Assembly: GCA_028571685.1 (NCBI GenBank)
Contig: CM053143.1
Location: forward strand, 152,886,329-152,950,328
DNA from: Heterohyrax brucei
Lineage: Eukaryota > Chordata > Mammalia > Hyracoidea > Procaviidae
Length of the DNA stretch: 64,000 bases
Direction: 5' to 3'
Below are positions 21,883 to 31,309 of this stretch, one piece after another. The position numbers and the translations under genes were made by a program. Positions within the stretch are counted from its first letter, which is position 1. Every line of letters begins with the position of its first letter. Under the pieces are notes generated by a model. It was not told where the DNA came from and did no database searches. It saw nothing but the letters and a program-made list of their open reading frames with translations.

Positions 21883-23949
21883 ACTTGGCCAGCTACTCAA
21901 AACACTGCATTTATTCATTCAAAACATAAAAAATAATCCATAGGCAAGTCTTTGGTGAGATGATAATAAACATAAAAATACCACTTAAAATACATCTATC
22001 GGTTATATCTATTACAAGATTAAGTCATCTGACCCTATCCTAAATGTTCTTTGCAACTTACTTGCCTGGAAAAAGTTTCTTTTCAGATTTACAAGTGTAC
22101 TGTTCTCAAAAATAAGTTAACTTGTTTGTCTGCTGTTCTTCCTATTCCTCTCAAACACTAGGACACTCACTTCAAGTAAGACTTCATCATCCCTTACATA
22201 TAAAAGAGAGGTATTATTTGAAAAGTATGCATTACTAGAGCAATGTAAGTATTTCTAGCAATCTAAGTACTAAGAATATCACTCTGAGAAGACATCTCTC
22301 ATAAAGTGACCAACCAATATGAATTACCAGGGCAGTAAATCTTAGTACTTTTATGTAATGAAAAATAAGGTATTAGAAATCTACTAAGATTCAAGTTTGT
22401 ACAACCTTATTATTAAAGAGTATGTTTTAGGCTGTTGGCAACAATATTAGCTGCAATTTTTCACTAGTATATGTCAACCATCCTGGAATACACTTTATTA
22501 AATAAGAGTTAGGATCACTGTTTCACTGTATATCAGTAAAAACATCTGTAACTATTTCCGCACTCTACCACAAAAATACAAAGTCATCCTTCCAGTCAGA
22601 GTTTTGGCATTTGAACAAATACAGAGGTCAGAGTTCACATACATGCTCTGTAAAACATACTTAAATACTATCCTCATGCATTAACTCTGCTAGTATTTGT
22701 TATTTTTGAGTAATTTAAAAAATTTTTCTCTACGTCTACCTGGAAAGATACATGATTACTGTAGACTCAGTGACACAAATACAGCCCAAGTGATATGAGA
22801 CTTACATCACTTATTCATTCCATACTTAGAATGCTTAATTCCACAAATTATTAACATTATCTAAGTACCAACATAAGACGATAAAAATTCAAATAGCAAC
22901 AATTTACTCAAAAATGGGATGACATCTTTAAAAAAATTAATTTTTCGCTATTACTTTTTTTAAAAAGTCATTTTCACTATTACTTTTTGATCTTCCTTTG
23001 TTAAATTCAAGTGCAGAAAACAACCTGTGTATTCTTGTTAATTGTAGAATGAAAAGCTCCTGATACTGGCCTAGTTTTGAGTGGAATTAGTTATGTTTAC
23101 AATCTCTTACATAAATAACTGCAGGCAGCACTAAAATACCTAAAACTCCATAGATCTTAAGAGCACCGGGAGATAATTTTTTAATCACTTTAGATGTGTT
23201 TAATCACTTTAGACTCGACGGCACTTGGCTGGCTTTTAGATGTATGTTGGGATAAGCTTTCTACTCACCCTAACAAAGAGATACAACAACATACTAATCT
23301 GGTGAAATCCCATGGGTTTTCTTGTTTTGTTCCCGTTTTTGAAATCTCATGTTTTTAATAGGGCTAGTTTTCAAAGGTAAGATTCAGCTTAACTATAAAG
23401 GACACCATAATGAAGTTTCATGGTACAACCCAACAGTCAACAGAGGCATTGTCTTAGGAGATACCGATCTGCAACTTGTAAACATTATTTTGAAAAAAGC
23501 CATTCATACATCCTATTATTTGTCCTTACCTAGAAATACTTAAATATCTTTAATACACCTAGCCCAATAAGAAACTTTTGGATATCAATAAAGAAGGGGC
23601 CCAGAAATTGAGACAAAGTGCTAATGAGATAAAACGATGTGATTTGAAATCAATTTCCTATCTCGGGTGAAAATTTCCTTATTTTTCCCACTCAAATAAA
23701 ATAGTAAGCCATTACGTCTCCTCTGCTTTCCAATTACCACCTAAAAGGGAGTCAATGAATGCCTTTCTCTTTTCATCAATACCTCCGAGCTCTGTTTCTT
23801 CCCTAAGGAAACGACGGTGAGGGCCAGACAAGCTATAACCCAGAATACCCTAAAAAGTGAGGGCCTTCGAGCAGCACAGCTCCCGTCGGATCCAGTTACC
23901 ACCTTTCCCCTTCCCCCATGCCACTTCCCGGGTTTTCTCAGCCTCGGCC
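21883..23949. other. Repeat-poor flank of the UBE2K promoter
   Basis: About 2 kb without a full-length young repeat; only a 24-bp SINE tail at 23213-23236. No exon recognised. The open frame at 23349-23543 has no known motif. Regulatory sequence near a CpG-island promoter often resists insertions, but conservation cannot be judged from one sequence. Confidence 0.5.
23213..23236 (+). mobile_element. Solo AfroSINE tail (24 bp)
   Basis: AGACTCGACGGCACTTGGCT followed by GGC is the exact end of the CACTTGGCT SINE subfamily (compare 21600-21640), with no upstream SINE sequence. The flanks contain the related words TTTAGATGTG and TTTAGATGTA, perhaps a target duplication. Confidence 0.7.
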
Positions 23950-24278
23950 TGCACCTCCCCACCCGCAGCCTCACTTCCAGCTGCTGCTACCGCCTCGGGG
24001 GTCTCTCCAGGGCTCACACCCCTCCGAGAAGTGCCCTCTTTTCCAATCTGCTCCTCAAAACGCGCTCCTCCCCAGACCTCCCACCGGTAAGACTGTCCAT
24101 CCCTGGGCCGGGGAGGGGAGAAGGCGGCGGCGGAAGCAAGAGGGGGAGACTACTGCTTCCCCACAGGCAGCAAGGCGGCTAAGGGGCGGGCCACCCGGGG
24201 GTTACTGGGGATATCGGGGTCGCCGCAGGAAGGGTCCTCCCACCCAGGGCTGAGGTGGGGGAAGGCCGGGAGTTCATT

Positions 24279-24287
24279 TCTGACCTC
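24279..24287 (-). other. UBE2K: UBE2K exon 1 splice donor
   Basis: On the minus strand the exon ends GAG and the intron starts GTCAGA. It has the invariant GT and A at +4 and G at +5, but C at +3 where a purine is usual, so it is a somewhat weak donor. Its position matches where UBE2K identity ends. If it were skipped, the frame would continue about 45 codons into intron 1 before a stop near 24150. Confidence 0.85.
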
Positions 24288-24347
24288 CTCGCTCTTCAGC
24301 ACTTCCTTGAACTCCCGCTTGATTCGCTGCACCGCGATGTTGGCCAT
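24285..24347 (-). CDS. UBE2K: UBE2K first coding exon (ubiquitin-conjugating enzyme E2 K)
   Basis: Read on the minus strand from the ATG at 24347, the exon encodes 21 residues beginning MANIAVQRIKREFKEVLK and ending in S-E-E. This is the known N-terminus of UBE2K (E2-25K, HIP2). UBE2K is a cytosolic and nuclear E2 that builds K48-linked ubiquitin chains for proteasomal turnover; the full protein is about 200 residues, with a UBC fold and a C-terminal UBA domain. Only the first helix of the UBC fold lies here. The catalytic cysteine and the UBA are on later exons outside the window. After the second Glu codon (24287-24285) the identity stops and a GT donor follows, so this is a real intron-bearing exon and not a retrocopy. 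The CpG-island setting supports an active promoter. The start was chosen by protein identity; the frame also stays open upstream. Confidence 0.96.
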
Positions 24348-24371
24348 GTCTCCGCCCGCAGCTGATTCGTA

Positions 24372-24441
24372 CCCGCCTCCTCCGCCACCGCTACGACCAA
24401 CGCCACCGCCGCCACCTCTTCCTCCACTGCCTCCTCCTTCG
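24372..24441 (-). repeat. Imperfect GGN triplet tract in the UBE2K leader
   Basis: The plus strand shows interrupted CCG/CCT/CCA triplets, giving GGN repeats in the sense of UBE2K. The interruptions (ACG, ACC, TCT) break any pure run beyond three or four units. The tract encodes poly-Gly in the frame of UBE2K. Triplet tracts of this kind in 5' leaders can be length-polymorphic and can fold into G-rich structures. Confidence 0.75.
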
Positions 24442-24530
24442 GCGATGCAGACCCGAGCACACGAATGCTGCCACTGCGACCTCGGCCGCCGCGCTCTCCT
24501 CAGTGTGGAATCACCTCCGCGGCCGGCCAC

Positions 24531-24542
24531 CAAAATGGCGCC
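24531..24542 (+). promoter_or_regulatory. YY1-like site (CAAAATGGCGCC)
   Basis: Matches the YY1 consensus core AANATGGCG with a one-base departure at the 3' end (GCC instead of GGC). It lies 7 bp from the NRF1 palindrome. YY1 sites near CpG-island start sites are common and often position initiation. Here the motif is oriented opposite to UBE2K. Confidence 0.6.
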
Positions 24543-24548
24543 GAGTTC

Positions 24549-24558
24549 GCGCATGCGC
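24549..24558. promoter_or_regulatory. NRF1 site (GCGCATGCGC)
   Basis: A perfect 10-bp palindrome matching the core NRF1 consensus, in the core of the CpG island and about 200 bp upstream of the UBE2K start codon. The upstream in-frame ATG at 24558-24560 overlaps its end. NRF1 motifs near CpG-island start sites are a known feature of housekeeping promoters. Confidence 0.8.
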
Positions 24559-24680
24559 ACGATGTTGACCCCGGCCGGGCGGCGCAGCCGCTCCCGCTGT
24601 AGCCCTTGATTTGCCTCAGCCGAGGTGCCGCGCCGCGCCGCGCTGCGCCGAGCGTTTGTCGGCGCTGCGGCCGCGTGACT

Positions 24681-24690
24681 CCGCCCCCCC
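24681..24690. promoter_or_regulatory. GC box (Sp1/KLF type)
   Basis: CCGCCCCCCC in the upstream half of the island, matching the GC-box family on the minus strand. A second GC box, GGGGCGGG, lies at 24183-24190 in the start of intron 1. Confidence 0.5.
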
Positions 24691-25020
24691 CAGGAGTTTG
24701 GGCCGGGGAGGGTGCGGTTTCCGCGCCGGCCAGCGCAGACTCAGCTTTTTGGAGCCCCCGTGCCTCCGCCGCGCTGTGAGTCGGCGTGGTGTGGTTGTTT
24801 TGTGGCTTTCAGTCCCTGGCCTCCGGCCGAAGGCTCGAACCGAGCCCGGCTGGGCCCACGCGGCTCTGTCTGCTCGATCTGGACCCACGCCCTGACAGCC
24901 TGATCCAGACCAAAGCCTCAAACCCACAGGCGTACCGTGCCCAGCTGTGTCTCCTGTAAGCAAACACTGTCCTAGAATTCAGTCTAGCACATTTTCAGTT
25001 GGTAAGGTCCCCGAACATGC

Positions 25021-25112
25021 ACTGCGATCCGTTTTTGTACCGAAATCAGGGACACTGTAAAATGCCACTGCGGTCCGTTTTTGTTCTAACAGCAGGGACA
25101 CTGTAAAATGCC
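25021..25112. repeat. Promoter-proximal tandem duplication, 2 x 46 bp
   Basis: Units 25021-25066 and 25067-25112 align without gaps with six mismatches (40 of 46). Each contains TCCGTTTTTGT and CAGGGACACTGTAAAATGCC. It lies about 680-770 bp upstream of the UBE2K start codon, just outside the CpG island. Confidence 0.88.
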
Positions 25113-25344
25113 GCTGGTACTTCCATCGGTACTGGAAATCATTGCTTTCAGTATGGTCTTTGTCGGGTTCCATTGGGTGTATTTGAGATGGTTAACTCCA
25201 AGGAGAGGCCTGAGGTGAACTTAGAAGTCCGAAGTCGATTTTTTTTTTTTTTACTTATTTGTTATTGAGAATGTACACTGTAGAACATACACCAACAGAT
25301 ACTGATCTTCGACCTATTTGGATAATTAATGCCAAGCTGTAGAA

Positions 25345-25540
25345 CTAAAAAGATGATTTTTAAACTTGAGCATGCATCAGAATCCCTTGGAGATTAAACA
25401 CAGATTAAAACACAGACTGCTGGTCCCCATCCCTGGAGTCTGACGGGGTAAGCCTTATAATTTGCAATTCTAAAAAACTCTCACATGTTGATGTTGCTGG
25501 TTCAGGGACCAAATTGTGAACCACTGAACTAAGGCGTGTA
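25345..25540 (-). mobile_element. hAT-Charlie MITE (MER5/MER3 class)
   Basis: AAACTTGAGCATGCATCAGA, ACAGATTAAAACACAGACTG, CTGGTCCCCATCCCTGGAGT, TTCAGGGACCAAATTGTGAA, ending near ACCACTG. A short non-autonomous hAT of eutherian age; exact family not assigned. Confidence 0.85.
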
Positions 25541-26014
25541 AAAAATAAAGTGGAAATTAGAGAAATAGAAGTTCCTGGAAGGAAAAAAAAGAGGACTTTT
25601 ACTTCTGTAAGGCTAAAGGTTTCAACTAACGTGGCACTAATTGGCACTCAATGAATATTGAATGAATGAAGATAACATTAAAATATTTTTAATAGAAAGG
25701 AAGTTCCAAAGGCAATTTAAAAGTAGTTTTTAGGGATTATAGTTATTAATATATTTTTGATGCTGAGAGGTACTTTCAATATAACATTTTGGAATAAGCA
25801 ATGGAAGGTGTTACTTAGAAGTTTTATATTCATGCACTTCCTTAACCTACCCAATTAGCAAAGTACCCTATTAAAAAAATTTAAGAATATTGCAAAATTT
25901 ATTAAAAATGTAGGAGCAGAAAGAGAAATCACTACTAGAAGTGAATCATTTAGTGAAGGTATAAGGGAGTTTCTTGAACTCCTGCCCCAGGAACGAAGAG
26001 ATTTTATTTTTATT
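25541..26014. other. Intergenic sequence, nothing recognised
   Basis: AT-rich. No confident element. Confidence 0.4.
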
Positions 26015-26120
26015 CCAGCTCTCTTAATGCCAAGCTATAGCATCTTGGTCAGTCTCGGTTTCCTCATCTGCAGAACAAGGAAGCTGGCTTAGATGATCTC
26101 TTTCAAGTTCTAAGAGCTCT
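26015..26120 (+). mobile_element. MIR-type element fragment
   Basis: TCTCGGTTTCCTCATCTGCA and TTAGATGATCTCTTTCAAGT are the conserved MIR-core wording. Confidence 0.72.
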
Positions 26121-26479
26121 AAAGCCTCATCAAAACATCTTTTTCCTAGGTGGACTGACATAAATTAAAATAAATAAAAACCCTCCCGCAGAGCCCCCTA
26201 GTGGTTCTCAGAGAAACCAAACGTGTAAGTGGGTCACAGTATAATAACAAATCATGCAATGCTATGTGCATTTGTGCCAGAACTAAAAAATACCATTTTG
26301 AAGTGTGAAGAAATTTTGAATACTTTACTTTTATAACCTTCATTCGGTTCCCAATCCTAATGTTGGGACTTCAAAGAAACTTGGTGTATTCTAATCATAC
26401 GGAAACTAGTTAGAAGATCCAGTAATTTCGTTGGGAAAAGGGAACTTACTAATTTTTAAATGCACATAATCATTGACTC

Positions 26480-27260
26480 TGCATTTCCACTTCTAGGGAT
26501 TCGTTTTACAGTCATGCCAGAGATGAAGCAGCTGCATATTAACTAATATGAGACAATTTTCAGGATACATTTTAAGGGAAAAAAGCACCATGCCAAATGT
26601 AATGAAATATCCTGGATTGGATCCTAGAACATTAATGGAAAAACTAGGGAAATCTGAATAAAGTCTGTAATTTACTTAATGGTATTGTTCCAATGTCAAT
26701 TTCTTAGTTTTAAAGTGATACCGTGGTTATGTATGACGTTAACATTAAAGTAAATTGGAAACCCTGGTATCATACTGATTAGGTGCTACAGCTCCTAACA
26801 GAAAGGTCATCCATTTGAATCCATCAAGCACTGCTTGGAATCTCTTTCAGGCAGTTCCACTCTGTCCTATAGGGTCACTAGGAGTCAGAATTGACTTAAG
26901 GTCAACAGGTTTGCTTTTTAAGTTAGGTGAACAGTATATAACTATATATGTATGTATCTATATATGTAGTATTTGTACAACTTTGCAGTAGATCTAAAAT
27001 TATCACTAAATAAAAAATTTAAGAGGCACTATGAAGTCATAGTGTATATAGAATGCTATCATGTATGTGAGAAGGCAAAGGAATAATTTGTGTATATGCT
27101 TTTGAATCTGTAAAATATCAAGAAAAGATGCATAAGAAACTAATAACCATGGTTATATCTGAGAAAGGATTTTAAGCATCTTGGACAAGATAATGCAGGA
27201 GACTTATCACCATGTGTGCTGTTGTGTACTTTACCATTAAATTAAGTAAGTTTTTAAATA
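26480..27260 (+). mobile_element. Old L1 (L1ME-type) 3' region, split by a SINE
   Basis: 26480-26755 (TGCATTTCCACTTCTAGGGA, AAGGGAAAAAAGCACCATGC) and 26923-27260 (TATAGAATGCTATCATGTAT, TAAAATATCAAGAAAAGATG, CATAAGAAACTAATAACCAT) flank the SINE. Typical of an old L1ME 3' UTR. Confidence 0.7.
26756..26922 (+). mobile_element. AfroSINE, short type
   Basis: Sense copy: GGAAACCCTGGTATCATACT, CTACAGCTCCTAACAGAAAG, CACTCTGTCCTATAGGGTCA, GAGTCAGAATTGACTTAAGG. Confidence 0.94.
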
Positions 27261-27915
27261 GGTGTTTCCAGTTATATAAAACACAAGCTTTTTTAATATT
27301 ATGATCTAGTTCTGGTTAATTACTTCATTTACTAATTAATTAAACCAAAATTCAGTGAGGGCCTGTTATGAGCCAGCCATGATCTGGACCCTGGGGAAGT
27401 ATCTTTTAACAACATAAAAAAAGAAGAATAAACACCCAGCCTTTGTGGAATGTACATGGGGGTAGGGGTAGTTAATGTTGGAGTTAATGTTGGAGTCTGC
27501 AAACCCTTGAGGATCCCTGAGGTGTTTTCAAGGGATCTACCATCCCAAAACTATTACCAAAATAGTACTAAGCCATAATTTGCCTTTTTACTGTAATGAC
27601 ATTTACAATGATGATGCAAAAGCAATGATGAGCAAAATGGCTGTAAAATTTTTATACTAGTAGTGTTCTTCAGTGTTGCATACCTGCTGTAAGAAAAATA
27701 AAACAGTTTCACTATAGAATATCTGGTGAGGCAGTAAATGTTATTAAATCTCAACTTTTGAGTAAATGTCTTCTTAATATTCTGTGTCACAAAATGGGAG
27801 GTATACATACAGCATATCTGCTGCATAACAAAGTACAAAGTAAGGCAGTTGTGTAGTTGGTTGTGTTACAAGCTGAACTAGTGACTTTTTTTTTTTTTAT
27901 GAAACACAATTTTTA

Positions 27916-28076
27916 CTTGGAAATCCTGATGACATAGTGATTATGATCTGTGGCTGGTAACCAAAAGGTCAACAAGTAGAATACATCAGGTACTTCTTGG
28001 AAGCCCTGTGAGGCAGTTCTGCTCTGTCCTATGGGATCACTAGGAGTGGGAATTGACTTGATAGCAGTGGGTTTTA
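27916..28076 (+). mobile_element. AfroSINE, short type, in the hAT gene
   Basis: Sense copy: GGAAATCCTGATGACATAGT, AACCAAAAGGTCAAC, GCTCTGTCCTATGGGATCAC, TTGACTTGATAGCAGTGGG. Flanked by ATTTTTACTTG on both sides, and the hAT sequence resumes exactly after the right copy. Confidence 0.95.
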
Positions 28077-28565
28077 TTTTTACTTGACAGTGACTCAGAT
28101 GAAGTATGTTTATTCTGACTTGGTTATTTAGCAGACATTTTCTCAAAAATCAATTAGATGAGCCTGTTACTTCAAGAAAGACACCTCAGAGTTTGTGTAG
28201 TCCATGCTAAAATTCATTTTCCAGTGAAAGTAAGAATTTTGGAAAATAATGTCTGTTACCATGAGCTCACCAGTACTTAAAGATATATTGATAATGATAT
28301 AAATGAATGTGATTGTTCGCTGTTATATAATAAATTTTGTCAACATTTGGAAGATCTGCACAAGTAGGTGAACCAATATTTTCTAAATGGTCAATGTGTA
28401 ATATTAGAAAATCATGCATAGATAAAAAAGACCCCAAGGTTCAAGACAGAGCAGTGAATTTTACTAGAGTACAAAACATTTATGGCCAACATTTCAGATT
28501 CCGTATTGCAACTAACCTTTAAGAAGCTGCCATTTATGTAATTTCAGTATAGTATTCAAGATGAA

Positions 28566-28730
28566 AAAACCCCCTAACCAAATCCACTGCCACTGAGTCA
28601 ATTACCACTCATAGCGACCCTCTAGACAGAGTAGAACTGCCCCATAGGGTTTCCAAGGAGCACCTGGCAGATTTGAACTGCCAGCCTTCTTGTTGGCAGC
28701 TATAGCACTTAACCCCTATGACACCAGGTT
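28566..28730 (-). mobile_element. AfroSINE, short type, in the hAT gene
   Basis: Antisense copy: CCACTGCCACTGAGTCAATT, GTAGAACTGCCCCATAGGGT, GGCAGATTTGAACTGCCAGC, GACACCAGGTTTC. Confidence 0.95.
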
Positions 28731-29140
28731 TCTATTAAAGAATACCCACAATTACCTGAAAAAAGCTGCTAAAATATCTTTCCTTTCTCCAACTAAATAG
28801 CTGTATAAGGTGGGTTTTCTTTTTATACTTCAACCAAAACAATGTACTGCAACATATTGAAAGCAGAAGCAGATATGAGAGTCCACCTGTATCCTACTCA
28901 GCCAGTCCTTAAAGAGATTTTTTTTTTGGAAAATACAGTTATTTTTCCATAACATTATTTATGTGAATATGTAATGTCTGTTCTGATTTTGTTATATAAA
29001 ATTAATAAATTTACAATTCTCAGTTTTTTATTTTTAATGCAATAAATGTTGAAGATATAACCAACATAAGCAAAAGCTTTTTGGAATCCTGAGTAATTTT
29101 TAATAGTGTAAAGGGTTCCTGAGTATATCTGAGTATACTG

Positions 29141-31097
29141 TACTGCTTAGACACTAGGCTTAGAAAGAAAAAGTTATAAGCTTTCAGAATACATAATTTA
29201 CATAAACATAGTATGTGGGAAGCCTGTAAAAATGATTTTAGATGAAATAGAGGAAAGTTAATTTGGCACTTCTTTTGTTCCTAAGAGTTTTGATGTGTTG
29301 ATTCAAATAGATAATATGTCCAGGCAAGCTAGTGCTTTGCTGACCCCTGATAACAACTACCAGCATTTGAAATGTTCGTTTCCTTTTTGCTGTCCGTGCT
29401 AAGCTGCCATTACTGCCCTTCAGATTCAAATTTCCTGTTCTTCCAAATGTAAAGAAATCTTTTTCCCTACAACCCTTTTCTGACCTTGTGTTTTGCCAAT
29501 TTTTTGATACATTTTTTTCCTCTCTCTGTCACCTCTTCAGGCTTATCCTTTGACTGTTTTTAAAACACTTAGTCCTAACTGTAGATTATTTTACTTTTTC
29601 TGTTTTTGCTGAGCTCTGCCCTTTCTATCCAGCTAGCTCCCTGCTTTCCTCCTGCTCCCCATCTGCAGTGAGGAGCTTTAGCTGAGGGAATGGAAAGCAG
29701 CGTTTAGATCCACATTTATGAATATCTAAACTTAGCTCCAGGCCAGTGTGCACCACAGTATTGATTGTAACATATATTATATTATTCTAAATTTAGAGAA
29801 GAGCTCTAACTAAACCCTCACCATCATGGGTTTCTGAATATCTGCAGCATGGAGTGAAGTGGGGCAGAAAGCTGCTTTCAGTTGCACAGAGTATGTTTAC
29901 TTGTCTTAAGCTACTGGTTAAATTTGTACCAGTCCTTGGCACAGGGGTTCTAGGCGCTAGCTCTCTTAAGAAGGAACTTCCTAATTGCACTCTGACCCAG
30001 ACTGACCCAGCAGCAAGTGGGACACAGGTACTAGGGCCTTCACAGTCAAGACACCAGCTACCTTTTGGGGTATTCACTTGTCCTCTGTTGACCATTCCCA
30101 GTTGTTATTGCTGAATTGATTAATTCCTTCCACTCCTCAAAACTAGATTCCTGTAACTTGGAATCTAGAATCACAGGAAACCCAGTGCAGAGATCTTACA
30201 GGCTCCAGAAGTCACCCTTCCTCTGGTTTTCTCAAAGGCCCAGATGGACCAACATGGAGACTTCGTGCTAATTGACATCCACAACCAACTTCTGCCTACT
30301 CAGCCCCTCAGTTACATCGATTATTCACTACTTGTTTCAAATACTGATTTTCATAAATTGTGTGAACCTCACTAAACTAGCTGGATAATTCTTTGCTCCT
30401 CCAAATCCACAGTAACCTTTGCCACTCTGTGTTCAAAATGTTGAAAGTATGACATACAATACAGATTATACATCAACAGGGTTTACTTCTGGATTCTATT
30501 TGAATGTGGTCAGTGAGAGGCTTAAGCAGAAGAGGAGAGGGTGGAAGAATGAGCCTGAGGGTTAATGAGACTGTGTTTTCCCAAATGCTAACGTTCGGGT
30601 CTGCAGCTGGGGCAACTGCTATAGCTCTTTTGAGATTCAAATAATCTTGCTCCCTTCACCCTTCAGGCCTAGAGGTGCTGTGGGCTCCCTGGTATTGTCT
30701 GCCTTTGTCAGTTTGTTTCAAACTTTGTAAATAATCTTTTCTGACTTACCACCCATTCCCAGCTAAGATCCTGTCTGATATACCAAGGTGCAACTATAAT
30801 TTCTGATTCTCCAGGCTGTTGCTATTATTGTCTACTGCACTGTAAGCTCTCTAATACTCAGAGGAGCTCCCTAGGTGAATACCAAATTCAAAAGGGCCAG
30901 AAGAGAGTGACCAGTGTAGACACTGTCCTACAAATAGGAGAATTGCACCCGCTTCCACCTTCCTATAGCTGAGCATGCAAGTATTGCATCTTAAGGGATG
31001 ACTCCTTTCCAGGGTGAAGAATTCAGATTTAATTCTCTCTTCCCAGAGACTTAGGGTCAAAAGAATACTTCCTGTGCCCTCTGAATTTGACAAAGTA
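29141..31097. other. Intergenic sequence, nothing recognised
   Basis: About 2 kb with no recognisable repeat, exon or RNA. The opposing open frames at 29793-30095 (minus) and 29854-30114 (plus) overlap on both strands and have no known motif. GC content is slightly higher at 29850-30300. Confidence 0.4.
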
Positions 31098-31309
31098 AAA
31101 GCAAACCAAACCAGCTGCTGTGGAATAGACTCCAGTTGATAGTGACCTCATTTATTAGAGTAAAGCCATGCTCCATAGGATTTTCAGTGGATGGTTTTTC
31201 AGAAGTAGATCACCAGATCTTTCTTCAGAAGCACCTCTGAGTGGACTCAAACCACCAGCACTTATGGTTAGCAGCCAAGTGCTTAACTATTTGCACTACC
31301 CAGGGAGGT
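31098..31309 (-). mobile_element. AfroSINE, long variant
   Basis: Antisense copy: CAAACCAAACCAGCTGCTGT, TCAGAAGTAGATCACCAGAT, AAGCACCTCTGAGTGGACTC, TGGTTAGCAGCCAAGTGCTT, CACTACCCAGGGAGG. The middle block is the RTE-5'-like segment. Confidence 0.93.

Larger units (their letters stand above)
1..24284 (-). other. UBE2K: UBE2K intron 1 (donor end, at least 24 kb)
   Basis: All sequence 3' of the exon 1 donor in the direction of UBE2K. None of the later UBE2K coding exons (next residues, catalytic region, UBA) was found, so the intron runs past the left edge of the window. It is filled by the transposons listed below, inserted in both orientations, and by stretches with no recognised content. Confidence 0.85.
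24348..24560 (-). other. UBE2K: UBE2K 5' leader, open in frame to an upstream ATG
   Basis: This is the region directly upstream of the UBE2K start. The reading frame has no stop for 71 codons back to an ATG at 24558-24560, so an N-terminally extended protein is formally possible. The predicted extension is low complexity: Arg-rich, then a Gly-rich block encoded by a GGN triplet tract at 24372-24441. That composition is what a GC-rich 5' UTR gives by chance. Established UBE2K protein starts at MANIAV, so I treat this as leader rather than coding. The transcription start is not visible; it probably lies within or just upstream of this segment. Confidence 0.6.
23950..24920. promoter_or_regulatory. 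UBE2K: CpG island promoter of UBE2K
   Basis: Base composition changes sharply from the AT-rich surroundings to GC-rich sequence dense in CpG (many CGCC, GCGG and CCGG words), peaking at about 24330-24780. It contains the UBE2K start codon, NRF1, YY1-like and Sp1-type motifs, and no TATA box was seen. This is the usual architecture of a broadly expressed housekeeping promoter. The island extends about 570 bp upstream of the coding ATG, enough room for divergent transcription, but I see no recognisable exon on the plus strand. Confidence 0.93.
27440..29140 (+). pseudogene. Decayed hAT-Charlie transposase gene
   Basis: Sense-strand translation in shifting frames gives the conserved core and C-terminal half of a hAT-Charlie transposase of the ZBED5/SCAND3-like group. 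Near 27630 it opens with a K-A-M region. About 27750-27830 gives KSQLLSKCLLNILCHKMGG. About 27880 gives AELVTFF. About 28490-28530 gives SDSVLQLTFKKLPFM. About 28820-28900 is the dimerisation region, with Tyr/Thr-rich and NAEADMR-like wording. Many stops and frameshifts and two SINE insertions interrupt it, so it cannot be expressed as a transposase. The end resembles a hAT 3' terminal region (GGGTTCCTGAGTA). Confidence 0.82.

Noticed and set aside
23817-24253. Overlapping plus-strand open frames of 77-121 aa downstream of UBE2K exon 1
   Set aside because: Three frames overlap in the same GC-rich intron start; none has a recognisable protein. Best explained by base composition.
24616-24963. 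115-aa minus-strand and 94-aa plus-strand open frames in the CpG island
   Set aside because: Both strands are open because GC-rich CpG-island DNA has few stop codons. The translations are Arg/Pro/Gly-rich with no known motif.
24920-25020. Divergent first exon on the plus strand with donor near 24957 (GTAAGC)
   Set aside because: The donor-like word is weak and has no supporting coding or conserved context. Divergent non-coding transcription from the island is possible but not shown by the sequence.
25240-25320. Antisense L1 tail suggested by a T-run and TTATTGAGAATGTACAC
   Set aside because: Resembles an L1-type 3' end but is too short and diverged to call, and the sequence to the right is not L1.
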